Below are positions 34,117-44,060 of a stretch of 64,000 nucleotides of DNA, in pieces; position 1 is the first letter of the stretch; each line of letters starts with the position of its first letter. The position numbers and the translations under genes were made by a program. The notes under the pieces were generated by a model, which made no database searches, was not told where the DNA came from, and saw only the letters and a list, made by a program, of their open reading frames with translations. Source of the stretch: Galeruca laticollis (lineage: Eukaryota; Arthropoda; Insecta; Coleoptera; Chrysomelidae); the NCBI GenBank assembly GCA_963921935.1, contig OY998176.1, positions 139,016,299 through 139,080,298 on the forward strand, written 5' to 3'.

Positions 34117-36207
34117 TTAAATGTTAGAGTGGATTATTGGTACAAATTTAAAATAATCATTATCAGGATATAATATTCCTTTACAAACTACATCAGTAAT
34201 ATCGACACAAACTTTTGTATCCTTTAAAGTCACACAAAAATGTTTAAGTAAAGAAGAATCTGTAGGATAATCATGAAGTGGTGAAACTATATCTAATATA
34301 TGTCCAACTATTTTCCATGTTTCGCTAAATCCAAAATATGATATTTTAACAATTGTTTGATTTTGTAATAGTACACAGTTATCACGATCACTTGAAGACA
34401 ACTTCATATTGTTATATGAAACTTGTCTACAGCAACACTGAAGACTATAATCTGAATCATATATCATAACAGTTCTACCAATTTGTACAGTTTTTTATAT
34501 TTCGTTATTCAGCATTGAATTCAGTCTCAATTTGTTGATTTCACAAATCCTTTTACAAACTTGCTGTAGCGGTTGATTACTTTTTCGTAACATTTTTTTC
34601 AACGTAAATAAATAATTTTCTGCCCAAAAGCAATTAATATTATTGAGAGATTTGAACTTTTTGGCATCTTCAGATAGATGTATTAAGGAGTGTGTATTAT
34701 ATGTTATAAACTTATTCCCATAGAGTTTTTTACCGAAATTTACATAAGCAATTAATAATTTATTGGCATAATCATTAAAACTTTGGTTAATAACATCATT
34801 AAGTAATATCGATATACCAGTACATAATAACATAAAATGTTGGTATAATTTTTGAGGTAAAATATCTTTTATCACTAATGGTCCCAATATAACAAAAACT
34901 GGCGATACTCTGTAGCCTTCCAGTGCTCTAAATCTGCTAGGGATCGAGGATGCCTATTAAAATCAGACGGCCAAATTTTTTTTAAGCCTAAAAGTTTTGA
35001 ATTCATTTCAAAAATATCTGATTTTTCTACACCCATATTGCGGCCATTGTCTCTCCAATAAAATAGTATTCACAACTCCCAGGCATACAGAATGCATGTA
35101 GTCTGCTGGAAATTGCTGTATCATGTCAATGTTTAAATCAGCGAGTGGAGATTTTCCTTTCTGGTGTTTTATATATTCAATGTTTTTAAAATGAGTATCT
35201 TGTCTAACTGACGCCTTTAAATCTGTAAATGTCATTGTTCTTTCTATTGTTATACCTTTTACACAGCACTTGTCACAACCAAATGTGCTATTATGTGCTC
35301 GAATATTTTTTATAAAAGCTCTCGCAGGAGTGTCACAGCAAAAAGAATGTACATGCATATTAAACTGTTTGTTCCTCACATTTATACCATTTTCTTGAAG
35401 GTTTTTTACTTCAATTACAAATTCATAAAATAATTTTTCTAAGTTTGGCTTTTTAGTACCACAGTAGATTGCTACAGGGAAAATAAAACTATTAATTTTA
35501 CAAAGTATAGGCCAAAATTGTAGCCTAGTGCTTTTATGTAGAGGTAAACCATCTACATTAAACTGTAGATAATAATCGGACTGATTAAACTTGTCATTTC
35601 TAATTATATTTAAAATAGTGTTAGATAAACCAAAATAATAAAAATGCCCAGAATCCATATCAGTTAGGCCTACTGATCTAGGAGTACCTAACAAAGTTCT
35701 AGCATCACTTTGTAAATCTCTTGAAGCAGGTCCTGTCTTAAACCATTTCAACAACTGGTTTACAGCAACTTGTGAAATATTATTTGAAATTATCCATTTT
35801 TTAAGGAAGTTTTTATTGCTATCTAAATTTTTTTGTGTAGAATCCTGATTATGTCTACTTGTACTACTGCTTCCAACTATATATAATCTGTTAATAGAAG
35901 TATCAGATTCAATAATTGTATTGAAAGTGTTAGATGTAGGTAATCTAATATCAGGGATTTCTGTTGAATATGATGGATTAGAAGTTAAATCAGATTCAGT
36001 TAATACTGGTACTGGCATATGAGAAACACTACCGGCCAGTGTACTTAATTTTGATATATTTGTTTCTCTAACAGCAGAGAAGTTTATATGTCTAGCACTT
36101 TGTTTATTAGCTTCAGAGGTAGTTTGTAATATTTGCTGCACTCGTTTTCTAACACTTCTATTTTCAGCACTTTTACTTTTTCTTTTAAATATAAACATTT
36201 TCCACAA
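34117..36207 (-). pseudogene. EnSpm/CACTA-like transposase
   Basis: About 690 residues. The N-terminus is basic and Ser-rich. The conserved core reads FNVDGLPLHKSTRLQFWPIL (35530), then FPVAIYCGTKKPNLEKLF, NMHVHSFCCDTPARAFIKNI (35340), STFGCDKCCVKG and MIQQFPADYMHSVCLGVV (35090), the block I know from animal EnSpm transposases. Downstream come FNRHPRSLADLEHWKATEYR (about 34930), MGPLVIKDILPQKLYQHF, FITYNTHSLIHLSEDAKKF and ENYLFTLKKMLRKSNQPLQQ. Damage is light: one frameshift near 35050, one near 34887 and an in-frame TAA at 34495-34497. The start chosen is the ATG at 36207, but initiation could be in an upstream exon. Confidence 0.85.
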
Positions 36208-36828
36208 TCCACAAAAAAGTGATAAAATACAATCAAGGAAAAAGGAGGGAATGTTAGAAAGTTAGGTTAAATTGGCTTGTAGGAATTACAACAATGAAAT
36301 ACTTCTAAAGGGGTACTTACTTATTGCTACTTTCCATATTTCATTTATGTTCGTGATAAATTCACGAAAATAAAACATCCACTTTTGTCTGAGACAAAAT
36401 CCAACCACACTGATACTTTACAAAGCTCGCGACAAGAACAATTGTCATCTGTCAGTTGCCACTTGTTAACTGTTGGGTAAGCAGCGCTATTCAAGAGCAT
36501 ATTTTACAGCTTACTGACCAGTAGTGCTTAACTTACAAAAAAAATGCGTATTTTACAAGTTGTATTTTAAGTGTTTTAAAACGTGTTTTGGCCCATCAAT
36601 ATTACGGCGCTGTATTTTAAGCGGTTTAAAATGGGCATTGGCCCATCCCAAAAAAAATGGTGCATTTTCTGCAATAACTTTACACAGCGTAAAATAATTA
36701 TTAGCCCAATGGTGTATCTCCAACTGACATTTAAGCAGCGAATTAATAGCGATTTTTCAATGATCTATAAGTTTGGCCATCATTATGCCATCGAAAAATT
36801 CATTGGCCCAATGCTTTGCCGGTCTTTG
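36208..36828. promoter_or_regulatory. EnSpm-like element 5' region with subterminal repeats
   Basis: This is the non-coding stretch between the transposase start and the right terminal repeat. Words of the type TTTTAAG-CG-TTTTAAAA followed by TTGGCCCATC recur at about 36560-36600 and 36610-36645, and variants sit at the other end (30260-30330). In CACTA elements such arrays bind the transposase; here that is inference. The element promoter should lie here. Confidence 0.5.
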
Positions 36829-36841
36829 TGTGTTTGCTGGG

Positions 36842-36978
36842 ATACCTAAACTGAAACTACTTCACAGGGAAAGAAGAATACCTAATCTAAAACTAATTAA
36901 CAGAGAAATAAGAATATCTAACCTAAAACTAATTAACTGGGAAAGAAGAATATCTAACTAACTTACCACTGTCACTGC
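36842..36978 (+). repeat. Dispersed repeat B, copy 1, right part with 36-bp units
   Basis: Three 36-bp units (36842-36877, 36878-36913, 36914-36949) and the start of a fourth, core GGGAAAGAAGAATATCTAAC. Then comes CACTGTCACTG, also found after copy 2 (about 44045). The frame stays open through all units and would encode a 12-residue repeat RRIPNLKLINRE. Confidence 0.9.
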
Positions 36979-37029
36979 CCCCTCCTTAAAATAATTCGTC
37001 CTGGAGTGACTCTGGTCTGAATTGGATTC

Positions 37030-37460
37030 TATATATATATATCGGTTTTAAAACGTCTTTCGACGTTGTCCGATGTCTAATTTCCATCTCTTCCTATCGT
37101 CCCATTGGCCCTCTCTCAGGTCTCGTGAGCTCATCGCCTTCGCTATTCCCTCTTTCCATGTTTTCCTAGGTCTTCCGCGTTTTCGACGATTAGGCGGCAT
37201 CCAGTTCATTACTTTCTTGGGAAGTCTTTTCTCTTCCATCCTCTGAACATGCCCGTACCACACTAATTGTTTTCTCTCGATGTCCGTTATTAAGGAGCCT
37301 TCGATCCCCATTTGGAGACGTACGTCCTCATTTCGTATTCTTTGTCTTCTGCTGATTCCTAACGATCTTCTGAATACATCCATTTCTACAGATTCTAATC
37401 GTCTTTTGTTGTTTTCTGTTATTCGCCACGTTTCTGACCCATATAATAGGCTGCTCTTTA
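37030..37460 (-). mobile_element. 5'-truncated LINE insertion with 12-bp target duplication
   Basis: On the minus strand it reads SLLYGSETWRITENNKRRLE, then MDVFRRSLGISRRQRIRNED, LVWYGHVQRMEEKRLPKKV, then RKRGRPRKTWKEGIAKAM and a KLDIGQRRKTF end. This is the C-terminus common to a large group of insect LINE reverse transcriptases (RTE-like or Jockey-like; clade not resolved). TGAATTGGATTC stands on both sides (37018-37029 and 37461-37472). The 3' tail is an AT microsatellite (37029-37041). The reading frame (37048-37383) is unbroken, so this is one of the younger insertions here. Confidence 0.88.
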
Positions 37461-37478
37461 TGAATTGGATTCCCTATT

Positions 37479-38523
37479 TCAAAACCTAGGTTGTTGAACT
37501 CGCTCTTCTTCAGGATTGGTTCCCTCGAATGGCGCCAGACGATCATGATGGACGACCTTAGGCTTTTCTCTGCGAACTCTAACAATTTGATATATGAGGT
37601 CGTTAATGATCTTCTTCATAGTGTACGCTCCCTCCCAGTTCTTTTGTAGTTTGAGACACTGGCCACGTCGTCGTTGAGGGTTATAGAGCCATATCAAGTA
37701 TCCTTCTTGATAATTGGTCTGTTCTACTCGGGTGTCGTGGTACCTCTACGTCCGGTCACTGTTTAGTTGCAGCTTGGTACGCACCATTTTGTGGATATTC
37801 TCCATTTACCTACGGAGATCTTCGATATTTCATTCCACAAGCTCATCTTCACCAGGCTTTCAGCCTAACACCAAGTCGCATGACAGTCTCATTTCCCTAC
37901 CAAACAGGACCTTTGCAAGTGTTTGAGCAGAAGATTCATTAACAGCTGATCGGATGGCCATTAGGAATAATGGAAGGGGTTGATCCCAATCTTTTTGGTG
38001 TTCTGACACAACTTTGGATAGATAGTTAGCTATGGTGCGGTTCATTCGTTTTACCATTCATCAGACTGGGGATGCATGACAGTGGTTCTGGTTTTCTCAA
38101 TACCCAGCCTTCGACAAACCTCTTGCCACAAACTGCTTTCAAAATTTCTTCCTTGATCCGAATGTAGCTCAAGAGGCACCTCAAATCGGCGGATGAATTC
38201 ATTTACCAGGACATTGGCTAAGGTGGCAGCTTCTTGATTGGGAACAGCATAGGCTCCAACCCATTTCGATAATTAGTCCATTACTACGAATATGTATTTG
38301 TTCCCAGCATCACTTAGAGGTAAAGGTCCGAACACGTCCACAGCAATTCTTTCAAAGGGGCTTCCAACCAAGTATTGCTGCATTTCAGCTCTTCGCCTTC
38401 AAGTAGGCCCATTGCTTGCTGCACATTGGTACACCTTCGGCACCAATCCTTGACGTGCTCTTTGAGGTTCGTCCAGTAAAATCTCTTCAGGACTGCAAAC
38501 TCTTTGTCACACCGAGATGACAT
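37479..38523 (-). pseudogene. Gypsy-1 integrase
   Basis: The N-terminal zinc-binding region reads RFYWTNLKEHVKDWCRRCTN (38314-38523). The core follows with the Asp of LELHSDQGRNFES at about 38170 and the NRTIANYLSKVVSEHQKDWD block at 38030 (family form FNRTLLQMLS..). Then come LPLFLMAIRSAVNESSAQT and a C-terminal chromodomain-less tail (WLYNPQRRRGQCLKLQKNWE, PKVVHHDRLAPFEG). Several frameshifts and stops separate the blocks. Confidence 0.82.
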
Positions 38524-38731
38524 CCTAATCTATCATCATGACACTGTTGAAGTATTACCGTGCCTTTATTTCTAGGAACTACCAAAAGTTTCCTACCTTC
38601 CGTTCCGTCAGAGTTCTCGAGCAGTCTCAGTAGAAGTCCATCATCCAAGGCCAGCGTCTCCCTCTATGCCAAATACGTTTTAAAATGAGAAGATACGCAG
38701 ACACTTAGCGCCACGTTGGGCGCAGGTCCGC

Positions 38732-39312
38732 TTACTTCCATTCGCGGATCTTTTTTAAGACAGGATACATTTCTTGCTGGTCTTTCATCTTCTGGTTCCA
38801 GTTGTCAGGGGTTACTTCAATCGGTGCAATTATCCCCTCGTGTTGTTCTAGGCGACTACAGTGGCGGTAATCTAGTTGGCATGGTCTCCATGAAAGATCA
38901 TCAGCATTGCGGTGTCTTGTACCAGGTCTATGCTCGGTTTCACAGTCGTAATCTTGTAGTTTCTCTATCCATCTTGCTTCCTTACCTTCCTGATTTTGAA
39001 GGTTAGAAGCCACTCCAAATTGGCGTGATCGGTTCTAACCAAAAACTTTCTTCCATACAGGTACTTATAGAAGTGCTCTACGGATTTAGCAACTGCAAGA
39101 AGTTCTTGGTCACACAATTGTTCTTTTCTGCTTTCGCAATGTCTTGCTGAAGTATCCGAGGACTCTCTCTTCACCCTCTTGTATTTGGGAAAGGATGGCT
39201 CCATGGCTCCAATTCCTACATTACAAGCGTCTGTGTCCAAAATCAGTTTTCCTTCTGATAGCGGATAACCAAGAATCGGAGCTGACGTTAGCTGTTTCTT
39301 CAATAAGTCCAA
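38732..39312 (-). pseudogene. Gypsy-1 RNase H
   Basis: Two frames: 38965-39312 with PLSEGKLILDTDACNVGIGA, then SRKEQLCDQELLAVAKSVEH and FLVRTDHANLEWLLTF; and 38732-39013 with RWIEKLQDYDCETEHRPGTR and HRNADDLSWRP. These are the gypsy RNase H blocks in the right order. The active-site Asp of ILDTDA and the Glu of QELLAV are present. The frame changes near 39000, so it is broken. Confidence 0.82.
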
Positions 39313-40110
39313 GGCTTCTCAGCATTCCTTTTCCCAAAAAAAGGTTCTTGTTTTTCCAGTTAGTCGCGTGAAGGGTTTGGCAACGTCCCCAAAATTCTTG
39401 ACTAACCTGCGGTAATAGGAACATAGGCCCAAAAAGCTTCGAATTTTGTATGTGTTAGTCGTAGTTGGCCATTCCTGAACTGCTTTGATTTTAACATGAT
39501 CAACAGCGACTCCATCCTTGCTCACATTATGGCGTAAATAGCTGACTTCCATTTGAAACAGGTGGCACTTCTTTAGGTTCAATGTTAGATTGGCCATCTG
39601 AAGTATCTTAAGTACTTCTTGGAGGTGAAATAGATGTTATTCAAAATACTTGGCGACTATAATGACGTCATCTAGATATACCAGAATTTTTTCCCAAGAT
39701 AAACCCCTGAGAATGATCTCCATCAGTCCTTCGAAGGTGGCGGGGGCATTACACATAACAAACGGGAGGACCGTAAACTGCCATAAGCCTGATCCGCTAG
39801 TAAAAGGGCCTTCTCCTCATCTAGGGGATCCATTTCCACTTGCCAGTATCCGCTCTTCAAATTCAAAGTAGAGAACAATGTAGAACCCACTAGAGCATCA
39901 AGGGCGCCGTCGATCCTTGGCAAAGGATATCTGTCCTTTTTAGTTACGTCGTCAAGTTTACGGTAATAAATGCAGAATCGCGTTGTTCCAATATTTTTTT
40001 CACTATTACCACGGGAAAGCCCATGGACTACTGGATGGTTCAACTACCCCGTTTTGAATTATTTCTAAAAGGGCACGATATGCCAGTTTTTTTTTGACTT
40101 GCGACATTTG
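39313..40110 (-). pseudogene. Gypsy-1 reverse transcriptase
   Basis: FCIYYRKLDDVTKKDRYPLP and LNLKSGYWQVEMDPLDEEKA lie at 39723-40043. The catalytic block KILVYLDDVIIVAKYFE lies at about 39660-39710 in another frame. NLTLNLKKCHLFQMEVSYLR, then FLGLCSYYRRLVKNFGDVAK, lie at 39319-39597. All are conserved gypsy RT motifs. At least three frames are used, so no full protein can form. Confidence 0.85.
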
Positions 40111-40176
40111 CCGAGGAATTTGATGAATAGGTCGTGCATCGCCGGTATCGATCTTGTGTTGCACCACATCCGTTCT

Positions 40177-41021
40177 TCAGAGTTTTTTTCCAGCACCGAA
40201 CACAGCTTTGTATCGGTGGTCTAGATCTCTTATTTGATTTCTTCCTGAATCCGATAGAGATGGATCTGAGTTGGCCATCAGCTGCTCTATTTCGCTGGTA
40301 ATGTCTTTTTCCGTAGTTGTTGCCTGGTGAACCACGGCTGTAACTGGCTCTAGAGTGCTCACTTCCGTACCTTTCTGAAGCGAGACTGAGTGATCCTTTA
40401 GGTTTATCAAGCGCACTGATACTTCTTGGGTTGATAGAAGAAGAGCTTTGCCGATGAGTATTTCTTTTCCCAGAATCAGGTCGTCAATCTTAGGCTCTAT
40501 CATTTCTGGTGTACTGTTTTGCTCTAGACCATCTAGTTGACCAGCTATAAGGTATTCACAATTTGGGAGTACAACGTCGTCTGCCAGCGTTATTGGTACA
40601 ATGGTTCCATCTTTTCAATGCAAGAAAAATCCTTTGGACCTAATACAGAGGGTTCGTCGTCGAAGGTCCAAGCGAAACTCACAGTGATTCATCACGTCCA
40701 TACCCAAGATGACGTCTTCATCGATGTCGGCCACCCATACCAAATGTGTTAGAGTAGAGGTAGCCAATTGCAATATCACTTTTATTTTCCCATAGACTCA
40801 GTTTCGGCCGTAGCGGTTCGTAAGTTCCAACTGGAAGGTGATATCCTTCTGTGGTTGGTGATGGTTGGTAATACGATGGTTTTCGTGGCCCTAGTATCTA
40901 TTAACATGACATAATTCTCTTGATTGATTTGTCCGTTAATGTATAAACTGACCGTTTCTTCTTTGATCGTAGCCAACTTCACAATGGTAGGATTTTTTCG
41001 ATGATTTAAGGTCGATGTCAC
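40177..41021 (-). pseudogene. Gypsy-1 aspartic protease and linker
   Basis: NYVMLIDTRATKTIVLP at about 40900 matches the retroviral-type protease block, but the catalytic triad DTG has become DTR, so the enzyme would be dead. Downstream (40177-40503) IDDLILGKEILIGKALLLS then a linker to RT. The stretch between them is frameshifted. Confidence 0.75.
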
Positions 41022-41029
41022 CCTCTAGG

Positions 41030-42092
41030 AGTTGACCCGTGTAATTTTTCTTGCTGTTGAGAATTTTCAGCAGGGGTCTTTCTGTTATGCGGGCAAGCAC
41101 TTCTTATGTGGCCTATTTCATCGCAACCCCAGCATATGATGGGCCGTCTCTTCATTCAAGCTACCATCCTCAAGACTTCCTCCACCACTTCTTTAAGTTC
41201 ACTATGGTTACCAGTCGTTGGTGGTACTAAATCAGAGCTTGTATCGACTCTCAGACTTTCTGCTTCCGGGTCTTAGGTTGGAATTTGTTGACCGACTCCA
41301 GATGGCCATGACCATAACGCATATCAAGTCGTCCCACTAAGGCCTCAAAGTGTTCTGCATCGCCATCCTGAAGCAGCATTGAATTGCTTGGAATAATTTG
41401 CCCTAGAGGTTTTCTCATCAAAAGTTGGTGGCTTGATAGTAGGTCTGAGGCTGCTGAATTTCTGACGCTCCCTTTGCCATGGCGAGTTATTGGTCCTTGT
41501 TGCCTTCTTAATTCAGAGTTAAACCTATTTATTCGCTGAGTTACGTCAGTGATATGCCGAGTCAATTCTTCCCTCATTTGATCAGCAACCTTGTCTCGCT
41601 GGGCGATCATCTGATGAGTGAGCTCTTCCATTCGATTTGTAACCTCTTCTTGAATCTGTTGAGTCAATTGTTTCATAAGCTGAGTCCTTTGGTTGGCTAT
41701 TTGATCAGGCAACTCATCACAACGGTTGAATAGTTTCTGACGTAACTCGTTGTTCTGTTTAATAATTTGCTGTTGAATACAGGCTAACCCGTCTCATTGG
41801 GTCGATATTTGCAGGGATAACTGGTTATTTTGTTAAGTAATCTCATCTCTTTGGGTCGATATTTGCTGGGATAACTCATCTCTCTGGGTCGATGTTTGAT
41901 GGCATAACTTGTCCAATGGATCTTCGAATTCCACTGACTCGGGGTTGATCCTACTTTTAAAAAATACTCCCGTAATCTTTTTAGCAGAACCGTCTTGTTA
42001 CATTCGGTTTCCAATTCTCGCTCTTCTAACTCTCCTCTCAGTTCAGCAACCAGTTCATTTAATTTCTTTCCAGGCATCCTTGTTTCTTCTAT
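41030..42092 (-). pseudogene. Gypsy-1 Gag with N-terminal SAP-like domain
   Basis: From MPGKK near 42074 the protein reads LNELVAELRGELEERELETE then NKTVLLKRLREYF, a close fit to the SAP motif (a helix-extended loop-helix DNA-binding fold in other proteins). A heptad-rich coiled coil follows (QQISTQRDELSQQISTQRDE type, in another frame; then QIQEEVTNRMEELTHQMIAQ). A single CCHC knuckle, CWGCDEIGHIRSACPHN, ends Gag near 41095. Frames change near 41780, so it is broken. A SAP domain at the Gag start is not usual for gypsy as I know it. Confidence 0.7.
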
Positions 42093-42112
42093 ATCCCACA
42101 CCTGACACCAAC

Positions 42113-42294
42113 TGTAACACGATAGTGAATATCTTGAAATTATGTATCAACAAACAAGGAATACAATCTATAATTCGTTTACGTCTCGCTAAAACGTTCA
42201 ACTTCACTCCCGTCACAGTTAGCAACTCCCCTTCTCAACTGTCGCACCTCCTTATATATTAATTCTAAATCTTCTAGATTGTTCCATAATAACA
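42113..42294 (-). repeat. Gypsy-1 5' LTR (182 bp)
   Basis: Minus-strand sequence starts TGTTATTATGGAAC, contains TATATAAGGAGG (TATA box, about 42243-42254) and ends CGTGTTACA. It is followed by GTTGGTGTCAGGTGTGGG, which looks like the primer-binding region. No second LTR copy was available for comparison, so the limits are inferred from TG...CA ends. Confidence 0.55.
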
Positions 42295-42317
42295 TTTTGA
42301 ACCCACCAGAATCATTG

Positions 42318-42441
42318 AACGATCAATCCAGAACATTCTATTACTATTCAACCTAATTGACATAGGACAACTCAGAAGGGAAAGAAGAATACCTAACCTA
42401 AAACTACTTAACAGGGAAAGAAGAATACCTAATCTGAAACT
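42318..42441 (+). repeat. Dispersed repeat B, copy 2, left part
   Basis: Matches copy 1 from CATTCTATTACTATTCAACC through ACATAGGACAACTCAGAAGG into 36-bp units (ATACCTAACCTAAAACTACT start). Interrupted at 42442 by a 1.55-kb element. Confidence 0.88.
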
Positions 42442-43996
42442 AACGTTTATAGAGAGAAGGTTGTCTGATAACTCTGAGCCAATGAGAATCAAACAGAAAA
42501 AGCGCGGGAGTGACGTCAACCTGGGTGCCACATTTGAATTTTATTATTGGGACGAGTATTCGCTCGTTAAAATACCACTTGTAACTAGAACACTGAAATA
42601 ATATAAAACTACTTCTGATAGGTTTTGGTTTTAAAAAACAATATATTCTCAAACAAACACATATTTTTTGCAGCATTTGTTAATTTAAGTACGTATATTC
42701 AAATGAAAAAAACTCAAATATACTATGTACATATTAATAACCCAATCTTTATTTCTATTTGTGTTGCTTTATATGTTTTATTTTTGTTTTTAGAGAATAA
42801 AACGTATTAGATTTTATTTGTATTGTAACATATTATTACAAATACAGTTTTTTTTTAGTGTTTTTAAATGAAACTCAAGGTCTCTAGTTAATTCCACAAT
42901 AATTAACTAGAGACCTTGAGTTTCATTTAAAAACACTAATATGAGCATATTCCACGAAGTAAGGGTCGAGACAGTCAATTTCACAAATACAGTTCTTTAT
43001 TATTGAAAACTATAAAAATACATATATGTGTTATCTATCTGATGTAAGAAATAGAACCAATAATTTGCACCACAACACTTTATTTACCGAAAATACGATC
43101 AATATTATTAATATACAAAAATAGCGACTTGCTTATAACAAAACTGTTGAGAGAATGTCCCACAAAATATCTAAATATCTTACGTCTAGGCGGAAACTTC
43201 AACATGTTAATGTTTAACTTGTTTATCTTAACAGAAACGTTTATGAAATTCATATGATTTAGATCCTAAAGAAATAGTTCATTTATGACACTTAAACAGT
43301 ATCCAGACTGATGGTGCATAAGTGACATCATCGCTGCAACGAATACTAGATAAAACAAATAATATACAATCTTGTCTATCTACTTATACTTTTAATGTTA
43401 GAAACCAATGGATACTTTAAAAGTTACTTATATTTGATATTGAAAGAAACTAATTTTACCTTAAAAACCTATATACAAAAAAGTTTATTAACATTAAAAG
43501 GTAAAAAATAAGTGATATATGACAATCACCAATTTCATTTGACAATTTTTTTCATTTTTTTATCAAGTTATTCCCTTTTTCTTTTGATAAGGGAGATTTT
43601 TTTTGTGTTTCTTCAGCTTCTTTTAAATTTAAAAATTTTATTCTGACAAATATTCTTTGTCGACTAAATGACTTAACGAGCTCTTTTGGGATCTCTACTA
43701 ATTATAAAATAACTCCAACACAACAGTAGCAAAAAATATACAACGATAATATTCTGTGACGATAGTTCCAGTTGCATTCACAACAATACAGATGAGTCTA
43801 CTTCTTTTGTCTGTACACTATAATACACAAAATACAAAATGAACAACAATAAATACTAATAAAGGAACAAGAACCCGATATAAACAATAATATGCACTCC
43901 TACTTCTATAAATTCATACAGCCTTGTCAAAGCCGGCACCCACAGTGACGTAACGATCCCCTCTTCCGTCTGCCCCTTCTCTCTTCTATAAACGTT
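42442..43996. mobile_element. Nonautonomous 1.55-kb element with 10-bp target duplication (MULE-like?)
   Basis: Ends: AACGTTTATAGAGAGAAGG on the left and, reverse-complemented, AACGTTTATAGAAGAGAGAA on the right. Similarity continues inwards for about 95 bp (shared GTGACGTCA-like and GGGTGCC words). ATCTGAAACT is present on both sides (42432-42441 and 43998-44007), within family B. A 9-11 bp duplication and long terminal repeats suit Mutator-like elements, but no transposase is present, so the class is inferred. It contains a palindromic copy of repeat A. Confidence 0.78.
42856..42980. repeat. Palindromic copy of dispersed repeat A
   Basis: Perfect 38-bp arms (42856-42893 and 42901-42938) around a 7-base loop CCACAAT. 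The arm begins TAGTGTTTTTAAATGAAACT. The right side continues to ACGAAGTAAGGGTCGAGACA (42954-42973), as in copy 1 at 25221-25240. Confidence 0.95.
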
Positions 43997-43997
43997 G

Positions 43998-44060
43998 ATC
44001 TGAAACTGGGTAACAGGGGAAAGAAGAATATCTAACTATTTTAACACTGTCACTGTCATT
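43998..44060 (+). repeat. Dispersed repeat B, copy 2, right part
   Basis: ATCTGAAACTGGGTAACAGG, then GGAAAGAAGAATATCTAAC and CACTGTCACTG, the same order as at 36930-36978. Confidence 0.85.

Larger units (their letters stand above)
30145..36841 (-). mobile_element. EnSpm/CACTA-like DNA transposon, 6.7 kb, end to end
   Basis: The ends are 13-bp perfect inverted repeats, CCCAGCAAACACA, at 30145-30157 and (reverse-complemented) 36829-36841. The dinucleotide AT flanks both ends. If the element and one AT are removed, the flanks rejoin into the continuous 36-bp unit of family B, so an empty site can be inferred internally. It carries two minus-strand genes, the transposase (34117-36207) and a DUF4806-type gene (31452-34014). 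Subterminal words such as TTTTAAAGCGTTGGCCAATC (30267) recur in altered form near 36600, as CACTA elements usually show. Confidence 0.88.
36979..42294 (-). mobile_element. Ty3/gypsy retrotransposon relic (Gypsy-1)
   Basis: Minus-strand order from right to left is LTR (42113-42294), primer-binding region, Gag, protease, RT, RNase H, integrase, ending near 37479. A matching 3' LTR was not found on the left. The left limit is set by family B (to 36978) and is uncertain. A LINE fragment (37030-37460) has landed in its 3' side. Frames are broken throughout. Confidence 0.85.

Noticed and set aside
42274..42531. Minus-strand frame rich in Leu and Ser, like a membrane protein
   Set aside because: It is the 36-bp minisatellite read backwards, joined to transposon end sequence.
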